Positions 1 to 10,474 of a stretch of 64,000 bases of DNA are shown piece by piece (positions within the stretch are counted from its first letter, which is position 1; the number at the start of each line of letters is the position of its first letter). Source of the DNA: Epichloe hybrida. Taxonomy: Eukaryota; Ascomycota; Sordariomycetes; Hypocreales; Clavicipitaceae. The stretch lies in assembly GCA_019022495.1 (NCBI GenBank), contig JAFEKR010000004.1:3596001-3660000 (forward strand), given 5' to 3'. The notes beneath the pieces were generated by a model that searched no databases, was not told the DNA's origin, and saw only the letters and a list, made by a program, of their open reading frames with translations. A program made the translations under genes and the position numbers.

Positions 1-423
1 ATGTGAAGTTGATGAAGCATGTGCAATGCAGCCCTGTCTCGTCCAGGCTACCAGGTCAATCATGCCCGAGTACGTACAACTACATGGCTTGGTACGTATA
101 GAGAATGAATTGGCATTGACTGACCCATTTTCACAACATTTGCGTTTGAACGGAAAGGAAGTGCATGAATGATATTTCACATGCCAACTTGGGTGAGCAA
201 ATATGCTCCGCTGCGGGTAGACGGCTATGACGCCTGAATCGAACTTCGTAACTCGTCTGCTATCCTCTCTTCTTCATACCAACTGAGTAAACCATTGTGG
301 TCGCATATAGGGAGGGTATAGTCTTCTGTGTAGTTCGTTCCCCATTCTGATTTTTTTCCATCTACGAGAGCAAAAATCACCTTGTTTCTCCCCGCCATAT
401 TTCAATTGACCTCCATTTCCAAA
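1..423. other. Intergenic, 3' flank of first gene
   Basis: No coding region is recognised. The stretch lies downstream of the stop codon of the minus-strand acidic protein gene and would hold its 3' UTR. Base composition is ordinary. Confidence 0.5.
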
Positions 424-3400
424 CTACACCTGCGCTTGTGATAGCTTCTGCGTAGTCTTTTCAATCTTCCCCAGGGCCTTTTCATCCAACGCGTCCCACC
501 ACTTCCGCAACCCACTTGCATACTCTACGTCCTCGTCGGTGACTTCCACGGGCGCCCCTTTGATTTGCGCCAACATCTCTGCGTCGTCCTTTTCGAAGAC
601 GGCCCACGTGGACGCATCCGTGACGCGGACTCCGAACCCTCGTCCCTTCATGGAAACGACTTGGACTCGGCGTAGGAGAACTACGTCTCCCTTGCGGACA
701 GTCGGCAGTGATGTCTGATGCGGTCTGAAGATATGGCCGACTGTGACTCCCGTAGGCGCAGAAGAGGGGTCGGTCAATGTAAGCTCGAGCATGTAGTCCC
801 GGGGACCGTGTTTGGGACGGTGCGGCAGCGGCGGTGTAGACGTAGCTACCGCTAGTATGTCGGTGATCTTGTTGAGGCTGGCGCGGAGAGATCGTAGCGA
901 TAAATAGTCGGGCAGTTTGGTGCGTAGGTCTTTGCCTAGCTGGCGCTTGAGAACAGACAAGGACTCATCTTCCACAAAAGAACCTGGTACGGAAGGCGAT
1001 TCGAGAACTTCCTGCTCTTGCTTCGAAGGTTGGCCAGGCTCGGGCGTTGTGAGCCGCTTGGACGCTCGGGTTCCAACTGGGGATGAAGTCTTTTGTTCCT
1101 CGGGCTCAGAGTTCTCGGTCATGCTCCGTGTGACACGGACTGGTGGTATAGCTGGCTCGTCTGGCTTGGTGGGTGTTTCGACGGATGCCTTGGCCAGAAG
1201 GATGCTTGGATCAGCCTGCTCAGATTGGGTGCTGCGAGTGACGCGCAGAAAGCTTGGAGAAGCAGGTGCTTCTTCCGGCACCGGCTCCGGTTCTTGTCTA
1301 GATTCTGGTTCTGGATCTATTGATTGCTCTGCCGCTGCCAGCTCCTGTTTGGTAGAAGCAAGCTCAGTCTCCGCTAGTGGACTAGCCTGGGCAAGTGGGA
1401 GACTGGGATCATCGATCCGCGAACTCGTGGAATCGGATCTTCGCGTCTTTCGGTGTGAGTGACTTCGAAGCGATTTGACGGTGATGAGAACGTCAGGCTC
1501 TTGTGCCTGTTGGCTTTCTTCTGAGGCCTCTTTCTGGGCTCTTTCTGCAGCATGCCCCTTCGCGTCTGGGGATCCATATTCTCTCAGCTCGCTCCTAATT
1601 TGGGTTTCTGCAGCCGCAGGGTCATCGTCGTCCTGCTCTTTCTGGTCCTGCTCCATCAAGTTGGACATCTCTGGAGCTTGTGTCTGAACCGGTGTAGGAT
1701 GCTGCTGGTTTTTTGGGGAACCTTCGGGGACCCCTGTGTTTTTTTGTATTGGCTCTGAAATCGGTTCAGCGTCTTGGACCTCTTCACTACTCGTTTGACC
1801 AGCTGGTTCCTCAGCATCGTCAGCTTGCACCGGGTCTTTCATGTCCACGTCGGGCTGTTCGTTTGTGGGATGATCAGTCTCCGTTTGCTCAGGCATCGCG
1901 TTTTCACTTCTCTGAAATTCTCCGTCATGTTCAGCATCTGACGTCTTTGCCGTGCTCTCGTCTTCTTCAGCTTCCACGGCGAGCTCGTCCTGCATCATTT
2001 CGTCTTCGGAAGTTGCCTCTGCATCAACATTGCTTATTTCGGCTCCGGCCGCTGGCTGTGCTTCCTCATCGTCCACGTTCATAGCATCTTCGCCAATATG
2101 CTCTTCAGCATCTGCTATTGCCTCAGCATCTTCCTTTTCTTCAGCATCTGATATTGCCTCAGCTTCGACATTGCTTATTTCGGCTCCGGCCACTGGCTGT
2201 GCTTCCTCATCGTCCACGTTCATAGCATCTTCGCCACCGTGCTCTTCAGCATCTGCTATTGCCTCAGCATCTTCCTTTTCTTCAGCGACTGCCATTCCTC
2301 CAGCGTCTTCCATTACTCCAGCGTCTGCCATTCCTTCAGCGTCTGCCGTTCCTCCAGCGTCTGCCATTTCCCCAGCATCCGGTTCCTCTTCAGCGTTTTG
2401 AGTATCAGTCGCTTCTGGCTCCTCTGGTCCACTTTCCATGGCCTCAACTGCCATATGTCCAGATGCCTGACCTTCAAATCCACCCTCTTCGACTTTATCG
2501 TCTTGGTCCTCAACCTGATCGCTCGCGTCCTCTTCCTCCAAGGGCTGCTCAACAGCCTCCACTTGACTCGCTCCGCCTTGAGTAGATGGCAAAGTCTCAA
2601 CAAGTTGATATCCAGCACCCTCCGGCCGGAGAGGTTCCACGGCGGCATCGTGCTCTTCTTCCTCGTCTTGTTGATCATCATCTTCAGACTCTGACAGCAG
2701 ATCGATAAAAACAGTCTCTTTTGGACCGTTCGGCATTCTCTCCTGCTGAGCATTGTCGCCTGCCTCATCTTCGTCATATTCTTCTTCGGACTCTTCATCG
2801 GAATCCTCTTCATCCAAGTCTTGGTCTTCGCCTTCCTCGTCACTCTCTTCATCGTCGTAACCATGTTCAGCATCAACAGATTCCCCGTCCCCTGAACCAG
2901 TGAACTCTTCACTCATACCGGCCGGTGATCTCCTTGGTTTCTGTATGTATTCTTCTGCATCGCTTTCCACTTCGTCCTCCTCGTCATCTACCTCCGCCTC
3001 ATGCTCATTTTGTGCATCCTCATACTCATCCATGTCTCCATCTTGTCGTAGCGCTTGCTCATCACCTTCGTCCTCCTGCTCCTCAAAGTCAATGGCCTGT
3101 TTTTCGACATCACTACCATCAGACTCAGACTCGGACTCGGACTCGGACTCGGACTCGGACTCGGACTCGGACTCGGACTCGGACTCGGACTCGGACTCGG
3201 ACTCGGATTCGGATTCGTCGTCATCTCGAGTGTGAGAATAGTTTCGTAGATCATAATCTTCACCCTCGAGGTCGCCACCCTGGTCATCAGAGTCAGATTC
3301 CTCGCTTTGTTGCTGTTCCTCTACTTCTTCCGCATCCGCATCCAGAATTAGTGCAGCGTCATTTGTCAAGGGTAGCTCTGATTCCGATTTCTCGCCGACC

Positions 3401-4938
3401 TCGGAAGGTGACTTGTGATGATCTCGTCCTTCATCGTCTCGTTCTTCTGGTGCGGGAGATCTTTCTATGACCGTCGCTGAAGGTTCTTGAGGAGGCTGGT
3501 CGGGGATTAGAGGATAAGTCGAAGTATTTTCCACTTGCCATTGCATTTCCCCTCGGGAAGTGGGATGAAACATGCCAGATGTCTCATGCGCATTCTCATG
3601 GAATTGTAGGTTTGGGTCGTGAGCTTCTTCTGGGTCGGGGTAGATGTGATCCGCCATGGTCATGTCAGGGTATTCCGCAGCAGCAATAACTTCGGGCACA
3701 GGAGCTGCAGAGCTCATTAATCCAACCATCGCTGGGCCCTCCCCTTGAAAGCCGTGAGGAGCTTCATCAACTTGCGTTATAGGCAGGCCGTGACCGAAAT
3801 GCTGATATGAATCATCAGCCACTATTTGCGAGTCCATGGGCTGAACGAATGGCCTAGACAGGTCATGCTGTGAATGAAGTTGACCGAACAAAGTTCTCGA
3901 CGGAGTTTGAGTGCTCGCACCGCGCTCTGTAGCATAAGCCGGGATAGGGGATTCGTGTGCTATTTCTTCGAGGAAGTGAGTTTGTGCAGAACCACCTATG
4001 TTGACAGTTGAAATGAATTGAAGCTCTTGTGTCTGACAACCCTCATCTACCATGATTGATCGTTGGGATGTTGGTGCCGGTGTGCTTGAAATGTTATTCT
4101 CTTCAACCGTCTCTTCGGTCGAATCGGCGTGGGGACTTTCTGGCTCTGGAGAGATCTTGTCATCTGGGCTCGGCGACCTGCTACTATATCTCCAAACGGC
4201 ATTGCCCATGCTGAATCGAGACTTGCGCCTGCTTTGTCTCTTTTTGTTCTTTTCGTCACCAAACAAGTCCGTATCGCCCTCGAAAAGCGAGCCATACGAC
4301 ACCCTCGCTCTCTTTATGAATGCCGGCGAAGCATATTCTTCTTGATTAAACGTATCCGAAGCCAGTCGTTTCGATAGGACGGTGGGCTTTAGCGGTTGTG
4401 GTTTTGGAGTCGTGGTGTCTGGTCCAAGCTCCGCGTCAAGAGATTCGATCGGTGAAGTGGCTCCCAGTATCGAATCTAAATCCGCCGCATCGTTGTTGCC
4501 ATTTTCGAATGCATCAACATCGAGAACTTCTGACTCTTGAGACGTGTCTCTGCAGATGGTTGCCAGTAGCCGGTTGGTGTAATTGAGCTGCCACTCCAGA
4601 GAACCGGCAGGCAAGCCAGCCCTTGCATCGTTCTTCGTCCATTGAGCCCCCTCTAGGCTTAGTCGTAACTTGTCACCACCACCAATACTGGCATCCGCGA
4701 GTGCCCTGCCAGACGCGCCATGAAACTGGACTCGAAGTTGACCTTGGTTGCGCCGAAGCAAGACATCGTGTTCAGCAAGTATAAATGCAATTGACTTCGT
4801 CACGATATTGTAGGGCCATGTGATCGTTACAACGCCGTCTACTACTCGAGTATTTGTATCGACATTGTCGGGGCTGAGCTGAGCTATAGGCGTTGGAGTA
4901 GCTTCGCGAAGCGCCTCCAAGGGTGGCTGGTCTACCAT
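424..4938 (-). CDS. Large acidic protein with C-terminal POT1/Cdc13-type telomeric ssDNA-binding domain
   Basis: About 1504 residues if translation starts at the ATG at 4938; the frame stays open upstream through a GTG, and a 5' exon spliced at the CTAG near 4968 is possible. Residues about 30-140 form a compact beta-rich region (ITWPYNIVTKSIAFILAEHD). The middle, about residues 450-1300, is highly acidic and low-complexity, with a long Glu-Ser run and internal repeats. Residues about 1345-1490 resemble the Telo_bind/POT1-Cdc13 OB fold (GPRDYMLELTLTDPS, TVRKGDVVLLRRVQVVSMKG). Proteins with that fold bind single-stranded telomeric DNA. A role at chromosome ends is inferred from this domain only. 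It is divergently transcribed from the flavin monooxygenase gene. The disordered centre probably evolves fast. It could instead be a general nuclear OB-fold protein. Confidence 0.75.
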   Translation of the reverse strand: MVDQPPLEALREATPTPIAQLSPDNVDTNTRVVDGVVTITWPYNIVTKSIAFILAEHDVLLRRNQGQLRVQFHGASGRALADASIGGGDKLRLSLEGAQWTKNDARAGLPAGSLEWQLNYTNRLLATICRDTSQESEVLDVDAFENGNNDAADLDSILGATSPIESLDAELGPDTTTPKPQPLKPTVLSKRLASDTFNQEEYASPAFIKRARVSYGSLFEGDTDLFGDEKNKKRQSRRKSRFSMGNAVWRYSSRSPSPDDKISPEPESPHADSTEETVEENNISSTPAPTSQRSIMVDEGCQTQELQFISTVNIGGSAQTHFLEEIAHESPIPAYATERGASTQTPSRTLFGQLHSQHDLSRPFVQPMDSQIVADDSYQHFGHGLPITQVDEAPHGFQGEGPAMVGLMSSAAPVPEVIAAAEYPDMTMADHIYPDPEEAHDPNLQFHENAHETSGMFHPTSRGEMQWQVENTSTYPLIPDQPPQEPSATVIERSPAPEERDDEGRDHHKSPSEVGEKSESELPLTNDAALILDADAEEVEEQQQSEESDSDDQGGDLEGEDYDLRNYSHTRDDDESESESESESESESESESESESESESESESESDGSDVEKQAIDFEEQEDEGDEQALRQDGDMDEYEDAQNEHEAEVDDEEDEVESDAEEYIQKPRRSPAGMSEEFTGSGDGESVDAEHGYDDEESDEEGEDQDLDEEDSDEESEEEYDEDEAGDNAQQERMPNGPKETVFIDLLSESEDDDQQDEEEEHDAAVEPLRPEGAGYQLVETLPSTQGGASQVEAVEQPLEEEDASDQVEDQDDKVEEGGFEGQASGHMAVEAMESGPEEPEATDTQNAEEEPDAGEMADAGGTADAEGMADAGVMEDAGGMAVAEEKEDAEAIADAEEHGGEDAMNVDDEEAQPVAGAEISNVEAEAISDAEEKEDAEAIADAEEHIGEDAMNVDDEEAQPAAGAEISNVDAEATSEDEMMQDELAVEAEEDESTAKTSDAEHDGEFQRSENAMPEQTETDHPTNEQPDVDMKDPVQADDAEEPAGQTSSEEVQDAEPISEPIQKNTGVPEGSPKNQQHPTPVQTQAPEMSNLMEQDQKEQDDDDPAAAETQIRSELREYGSPDAKGHAAERAQKEASEESQQAQEPDVLITVKSLRSHSHRKTRRSDSTSSRIDDPSLPLAQASPLAETELASTKQELAAAEQSIDPEPESRQEPEPVPEEAPASPSFLRVTRSTQSEQADPSILLAKASVETPTKPDEPAIPPVRVTRSMTENSEPEEQKTSSPVGTRASKRLTTPEPGQPSKQEQEVLESPSVPGSFVEDESLSVLKRQLGKDLRTKLPDYLSLRSLRASLNKITDILAVATSTPPLPHRPKHGPRDYMLELTLTDPSSAPTGVTVGHIFRPHQTSLPTVRKGDVVLLRRVQVVSMKGRGFGVRVTDASTWAVFEKDDAEMLAQIKGAPVEVTDEDVEYASGLRKWWDALDEKALGKIEKTTQKLSQAQV
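2021..2300 (-). repeat. Two tandem copies of a 141-bp coding repeat (47 residues)
   Basis: The segment beginning at 2031 (TGCTTATTTCGGCTCCGGCC) recurs at 2172, a period of 141 bp, which is a multiple of three and so keeps the frame. Each unit encodes an acidic block containing EAQP, AGAEISN, EDAEAIADAEE and EDAMNVDDEE. The copies differ at a few positions. Shorter six-residue ADAGG-type repeats follow at about 2290-2385. Confidence 0.85.
3122..3216 (-). repeat. GACTCG hexanucleotide microsatellite encoding (Glu-Ser)n
   Basis: About 16 near-perfect GACTCG units lie inside the acidic gene. On the coding strand they read CGAGTC and encode an alternating Ser-Glu run at about residues 574-606. 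The array is in frame, so length changes by whole units keep the protein open. Confidence 0.9.
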
Positions 4939-5426
4939 GTCGAAGTCGAAAATCACAACCTAGGGGGAAACACGATGATTACGAGCGAATGCGGTTTCAG
5001 CACGTAAAACGCGTGTTCGCCTGAGTCGCATGACCGGGCTTCAGCATCTCATAGCTCATGCGATGCAAATACTACCCAAGTGTGGAGGGCTCCCGACGCG
5101 TTGTTGGTCTTGCTGTGATGCTTATCGCGAACTTGTAATACCTGCGGTCGGCAGCTTGCAGCTGTGTGCCGCTCCAAGTGGCAGGTGGTGTGGATACCGT
5201 TACAGCTGGCAGGCCGCTATAGCGGGCCGGCAAGCAGATGATGCCATCAGGACTGACTGATATGGACGAAGGGAGAGTGCGTGGCACAGAAACGACATCC
5301 AAGCATGACACCTTTAAATCTACCCTCCGCGCTCGTATACTGATCTAGATTATTCATCTCTGCACATATTATCTCATGTTTCCACAAACATATTGATTCC
5401 TGTCTCCAAACCCTCCACCGTCAAAC
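4939..5426. other. Divergent intergenic region
   Basis: This 488-bp stretch separates the starts of the minus-strand acidic protein gene and the plus-strand flavin monooxygenase gene, and probably carries both promoters. No TATA box or other site can be assigned with confidence. Confidence 0.4.
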
Positions 5427-6830
5427 ATGGGCTCGCTTTACCCGAGAACTTTCGATGTCAGACGCATTGCAATCATTGGCGCCGGGCCTTGTGGCTTAGC
5501 AGCCGCCAAATATCTCAAGGCTCAAGGCACATACGACAAGGTGACTATATTCGAGCAACAGGCAGAGGTCGGTGGTGTCTGGAATTACGACATTGTCGTG
5601 CCAGCGCCCAACCCGATACCACAAACCAGTCCATTCTACCCTCCAGACAAGCCAGCTCGCGTGGGACGTGACAAGATCCCCATTTTCCCGTCCCCCATGT
5701 ACGATGAACTACATGCCAATATCCCCAAGACGATGATGAAATTTTCAGATGCCGACTTTCCGCGAGAGTCATGGGCATTTCCCAGCCGACACGACATTCA
5801 GAAGTACATTGTAAGATACTCACAAGATGTCCGGGGTTTGATCAAATTTTGCGTTCAAGTGAAGAGCGTGCAGTTACGAGTTGAAGGAGACGACGACAGA
5901 TGGCAGGTAGAGGCACAATCTATCATTGACGGGGAAGTGCTCAGCGAGACATTTGATGCAGTGGTAGTAGCGAATGGGCACTATTCGACACCGTTTGTTC
6001 CAAACATCAAGAACATATCGACTTTTCATGAAGCACACCCCTCAGTCATTATCCATTCGAAGAACTATCACTCCGCGGACATCTTCAGAGACAAGAAGAC
6101 TGTCGTTGTCGGCAATGGACCATCAGGATTAGACATCGCCTACCAGATTAACCGAGTATCCAAGGGACCGACGCTCTTGTCCGTCAGGCATGAAACCCCG
6201 CCTGACAAGCTTCAACACACGGGGTGTCGCGAGATTGCCGAAATCGAAGAGTTCCTCGTAGAGGATAGGAGTCTGCGACTCAAGGACGGAACCATTGAAG
6301 CAGACATTGACGCCATGGTCTTCTGCACAGGCTTCCGATTCAGCCTTCCATTTCTAGGCGATCTAGAAAAAGACATCATCACCAACGGAGCCTGCGTCCA
6401 CGACTTGTACAAACACCTCTTCTATATCCGACATCCCACTCTGGTCTTCTCCGCGCTCAACATGAGAGTCGTCCCATTTCCCTTGTCCGAGACACAAGCA
6501 GCGGTGTTCTCGGCAGTATGGTCCAACAACTTGGAGCTGCCTCCGAAACCAGAAATGGTCCGATGGAACAGAGAGGCCGAGAGAGAAGCGGGCGATAAAT
6601 TGCACGTTTTGCCGCATCTGAAAGATGGCGAGTACATGAATGAGCTGCACGATTGGGCAATGACAGCAATCGAGCTTGGCAAAGAGCCGCCGAGATGGGG
6701 CGACGAGGAGTTCTGGATCCGGGGTATCATTGCGGCAGCCAAGGTCAAGTTCGAGGAGCAAGGCTGCAAAGCGAAGACGCTCGATGAGTTGGGATTCACA
6801 TATCAACCTGGCGGTACGAGCGGAGAATAA
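5427..6830 (+). CDS. Flavin-containing monooxygenase-like protein
   Basis: A single-exon 467-residue protein. The FAD-binding dinucleotide fold is seen near residue 15 (IIGAGPCGLAAAK), followed by EVGGVWNY, typical of FMOs. A second, NADPH-binding GxGxxG motif (VVGNGPSGLDIA) sits near residue 229. The family uses FAD, NADPH and O2 to oxygenate soft nucleophiles such as thiols and amines; the substrate here cannot be read. The FMO signature FxGxxxHxxxY is only partly kept: HSKNY is present but the expected Phe and Gly are replaced (HPSVIIHSKNY). The length matches fungal thiol- or amine-type FMOs (450-500 residues). No signal peptide or membrane tail is evident, so it is probably cytosolic. 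Confidence 0.85.
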   Translation: MGSLYPRTFDVRRIAIIGAGPCGLAAAKYLKAQGTYDKVTIFEQQAEVGGVWNYDIVVPAPNPIPQTSPFYPPDKPARVGRDKIPIFPSPMYDELHANIPKTMMKFSDADFPRESWAFPSRHDIQKYIVRYSQDVRGLIKFCVQVKSVQLRVEGDDDRWQVEAQSIIDGEVLSETFDAVVVANGHYSTPFVPNIKNISTFHEAHPSVIIHSKNYHSADIFRDKKTVVVGNGPSGLDIAYQINRVSKGPTLLSVRHETPPDKLQHTGCREIAEIEEFLVEDRSLRLKDGTIEADIDAMVFCTGFRFSLPFLGDLEKDIITNGACVHDLYKHLFYIRHPTLVFSALNMRVVPFPLSETQAAVFSAVWSNNLELPPKPEMVRWNREAEREAGDKLHVLPHLKDGEYMNELHDWAMTAIELGKEPPRWGDEEFWIRGIIAAAKVKFEEQGCKAKTLDELGFTYQPGGTSGE

Positions 6831-7862
6831 TCGACATGGTAGGATAGACGTGACAACGAACGAAATGAACCCCTCGTAAGATTGATTATCGGTGTCTTGC
6901 CGAGAGTCAGCGCAAGCCATACACTGATCAGCCTGATGTGAAATTCCTACCCGACCTTTGCGTATCCAAATAAGTGATACGTACGCTGTATCGGCAGGCA
7001 GCACCGCTTATATTCGTGGATTTGTCCTAACATCCCGACGATCAGATAATCAGCGCAGATGATGTTCCTCCCCCACGAACCCAGCAGAACAGGCAAATCA
7101 TATCGTCAAAACTGCCCCGAGTCCATCCTTCAAGCACGAATCGTCCGTCGTAAGCAGATATCTATTTCGACTACTTTCAACATTTTTCATCACAAAAATA
7201 CACTAGCTTCAACAACATTCACAACCAAGCATGTCCACCCACGCCACCACGATGCCGGCTCGAAGATAAGCTCACCTTCCTGCTGTGCCTCACGGGCTTT
7301 GTTTGTAGCGTGGGTGTTCTGCGGCTGTGAGGGGAGGTGAACAGAAGGGTTGTGCTTGGGATGAACAGTGGACACATTAAACGGGGGTACAGGATACTGT
7401 AGACCGGTGAAGTTACAATACAGGCTGGAGTCCACAATGTTGGGGAGAGTCGAATGGTTCAGTGGGGATGAGCACAGTACAGTTGCGCGAGAAGAATATC
7501 GTACGGGGAAAGATGGTGATATTTGGTTGTGTCCTCCACCCTTGCAGATTCCAAGGCCACGGGCGCACTGTAGTCTCTACTGCTGCTCTTTGAGTTTCCC
7601 CGAGAAGCACTGTCCAAATTCAGGTCACGTTTGCAAGCCACAAAACTTTAAACAGTCAAACTTCTTTTTGATTCATTCAAGAGCCCGACGATCCATGACA
7701 AGGCCGTTGCGCCTCAATACAATAAAAGGTGGGGGGGGGCAAATAATCGTCATCCCATCCATGACCAACCCGCATTTGTCATACTATGTTCATTTCCATC
7801 TCCCTGCACACCCAGTGAAGACGGACCAACTTCAATTGGTGCTCCAGCACAAAAAGCAGCAT
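6831..7862. other. Intergenic region between convergent FMO and RPL4 genes
   Basis: About 1 kb holding the two 3' flanks. A G-run lies at about 7731-7739. No additional coding region is supported. Confidence 0.4.
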
Positions 7863-9295
7863 TTACTGCTTCTTCTGGGAGTCCTTAGCGAAGACAGAGG
7901 CGTAAGGGTTCAGACGCAGCATGACCTGCTTGTTGCGCAGAGGGTTCTTCTTCTGAACGGCGCCACGGCGAGTGACAGCCTCACCCTTGGGGGCGTTGAG
8001 AGAGCTCTGGATTTCAGAAGAGTTGATGAGACGGGTCAAGTCAGCCTGGGAGACGACGTTGGAGGGCAGGAAGAAGTCACGCTTGTGGGCGGAGGCCTCG
8101 GTAGTGGAGCCGTAGATCTCGTCAAGGGCCTTGAAGGCGGCAGAGGTCCAGACGATGAAGCGGCCGAGGTGACCGCCAGGGGCGAGCTGGAGGAGGTTCA
8201 GAGCACTGACGGGGCTGGTCTCAACACCGGGGATGTTGCGGAAAGCCTTGACAAGCTCTTTGCCATCGACCTCGGGGTTGTAGACGACGAGGGGCCCGCG
8301 GCGCTGGCGGTGACGACGGCCACGAAGCTTGCCCTTACCGGCGCGGAGCTTCTTTGAGTACTTGGCCTTCTCCAGATCGGGGCCAGCACCGACAGCCTTG
8401 AGGAGGGCCAGGGCGGGAGCAGTGCGGGTGTAAGCACCGGCGTCGAAGAGGTCAGAGTCGACGACGAGGGGAACCTCGGCGACGGTCATGATCTCGTGGC
8501 CACGGGCCATGAGAAGAGGAGCGGCGGCGGAGGCAGCCAGGGCGGAGCAGGTAGCATAGCGCCTGAGAAGAAGAAAATCGTCAGTACAATAATTTCATCG
8601 ACTTCTCCCGTTGGCGTCGAATCTCAACCCGAGACTGTTTTGGTGGAGGAATTGAAAACTCACTTCTGGCCCTGGCTGACCTTGACGTGCCACTTGCGCC
8701 AAATCTTGGTAGGGGCGAACATGCGACCAGATCGACACATGTTACCGAAAGCAGCCTGACCGGCACGGTGAGTACCACCACCAGAGACACGGGGAATACG
8801 AGCAACAGCACGACCTGGAGTGATTCCACGTTAGCTTGTTCCGGTCCCACTCATTCTTCGCAACGCTCAAGAGAGCGATTCCAGGTTGAATAGGATCAGA
8901 TCAACCCCCTCTATCCGCGTGTCGTGACTGTCAATAATCAGACACCAAAGTTTGTCATTCCTGACAACCCCGAGTAAATTTCAACAGCACTTCCACGTCA
9001 AGATTGGTGTCTGCCCATTCCTCACCCGTTTTCTTCTGAAAGCTCAAAATCCCCTCCCCCCCAAAAAAAATCAGGGAAATGCCCACTAACCAGTTCCCCA
9101 GGACTCAGCAGAGGTCTGGTGACCAGCCTTCTCGCTCACGGCATAAGGCTGACGCTTGTTCTTTGCTATGCCAGTGTGCACGCGCTGCACGATATCTGGT
9201 CGGATAGGGCTGGTGAAGACAGCAGGCATGGGGTGGGTGGCTCCCGTGGGAGCACCATCTTTGCCGATGATGGAGACGGTAGGTCGCGAAGCCAT
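7863..9295 (-). CDS. RPL4: 60S ribosomal protein uL4 (L4)
   Basis: Three exons are read: 9295-9091, 8814-8664 and 8562-7863. The donors are GTTAGT and GTGAGT and both acceptors are CAG. The joined frame gives about 351 residues. Exon 1 starts [14 protein letters not shown]; exon 2 holds the conserved [20 protein letters not shown] and [14 protein letters not shown] blocks of eukaryotic uL4; exon 3 carries [15 protein letters not shown] and [20 protein letters not shown]. uL4 is a structural protein of the large ribosomal subunit, and its long internal loop lines the peptide exit tunnel. Yeast Rpl4 has 362 residues. Codon choice is strongly biased, as expected for a highly expressed gene, and this opens a long meaningless frame on the opposite strand. 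Confidence 0.96.
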
Positions 9296-10474
9296 TGTGA
9301 CGGATTGGACTGGGACCTGGAAGTTGAAAGAAAGCCAAAAAGAAAAAAAGAAATTAGTAAGTTGTCTTTGTTTCGAGACGAAATTGACCGGGAGGGCGAA
9401 TCGAGAGGGTTCCTCACCTCGATCGTCGGGCGGCGTCGGAGATTTGGTGGATGAAGTGGGATGGGAGGTAACAATTTCGGACTCGGGGGGGCTTCACGAT
9501 AAATTCCACCCACGCCGAATTTTCGCTGGGCGCTGAAACTTTTTTCGGTGGGCGGGTGGCCCTAAAGTGAGGGACGTTGCTTAAGCGAGGACGCGGATTG
9601 GACATTGGCCCCACCAGACCGTGTGAGAGGTACAGAGGTACGGACCCGTACAGAGGACTTACAATCCACAACAAAGCTGCAAACCTATTTTCTTAGTGAT
9701 CGACGCTCATTGTGACCAGAATGACCTCGTCGAGCCGCCAAAGACGTGGAAAGAGGTTCGTTTCACGTGTTTCAAAGAGAAACGCTCCAGATGTTGCTAA
9801 GGTAGCGTTCTAGATCGGGCTTGGAACGCCTGATTCGCTTCCAAATGTTTCTTTCTCTCAGCTTGTCGATTTCTCTCAGCATTGCTTCCATCCATTAGCG
9901 CTCAAGAGGCTCTTGAGAGGATGATTAACAACCCCTCTCCACGTCCTTAGCGGCTTGACGAGATCATTCTGGTGTAATGCAGAATAAACCTACGCGGCAA
10001 CGCTTATAGCGCGCACGTTTCGCGTCTTCACAGCGCCAAGTGGCATAGTTCAACTTAGAAACAAGGCAATATGACGTTTATAGCGCATTCCTGTACGCAA
10101 AGCAAAGAGCAAATTCGACTCCGATAACGTGCGAGCTACCAGACGGGTTCAAGGTTACTAACTAGGAGAAGTCATAATATTGACCCGCGCCAACTAATCT
10201 ACGACCCATGGACATGCTTGCTTGGCCGTGCAACACAGGCGTGTGTGCGAGGCTGCCTCAATCAGTACCAGCAGTTGAGCGTAGCACTCAACATTGATCA
10301 AAGACATCGAAGGCATCACGCTCAGTTTCTATTCAAATTGCCATGTCCATAGACTACCGTTGTGTGCCGTCATGTCATCGTCAAGTCGTACGTATGTTAC
10401 ATCATCAAGGTCATATACCAACCCAGTCCAACTATTCCGACCCGCCGAATCCTCCTCTTCCCCCATCCCCATAT
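9296..10474. other. Intergenic region upstream of RPL4
   Basis: The part next to 9295 should contain the RPL4 promoter. Nothing with coding potential is recognised, and no tRNA-like fold was found. Confidence 0.4.

Noticed and set aside
2900..3470. Several plus- and minus-strand frames with Asp-Ser, Arg-Thr or Pro-Ser dipeptide runs
   Set aside because: All are alternative readings of the GACTCG microsatellite inside the acidic gene.
7368..8357. Long open frame (about 329 codons) on the plus strand opposite RPL4
   Set aside because: It mirrors the strongly biased RPL4 codons and has no domain; the minus-strand ribosomal protein explains the region.
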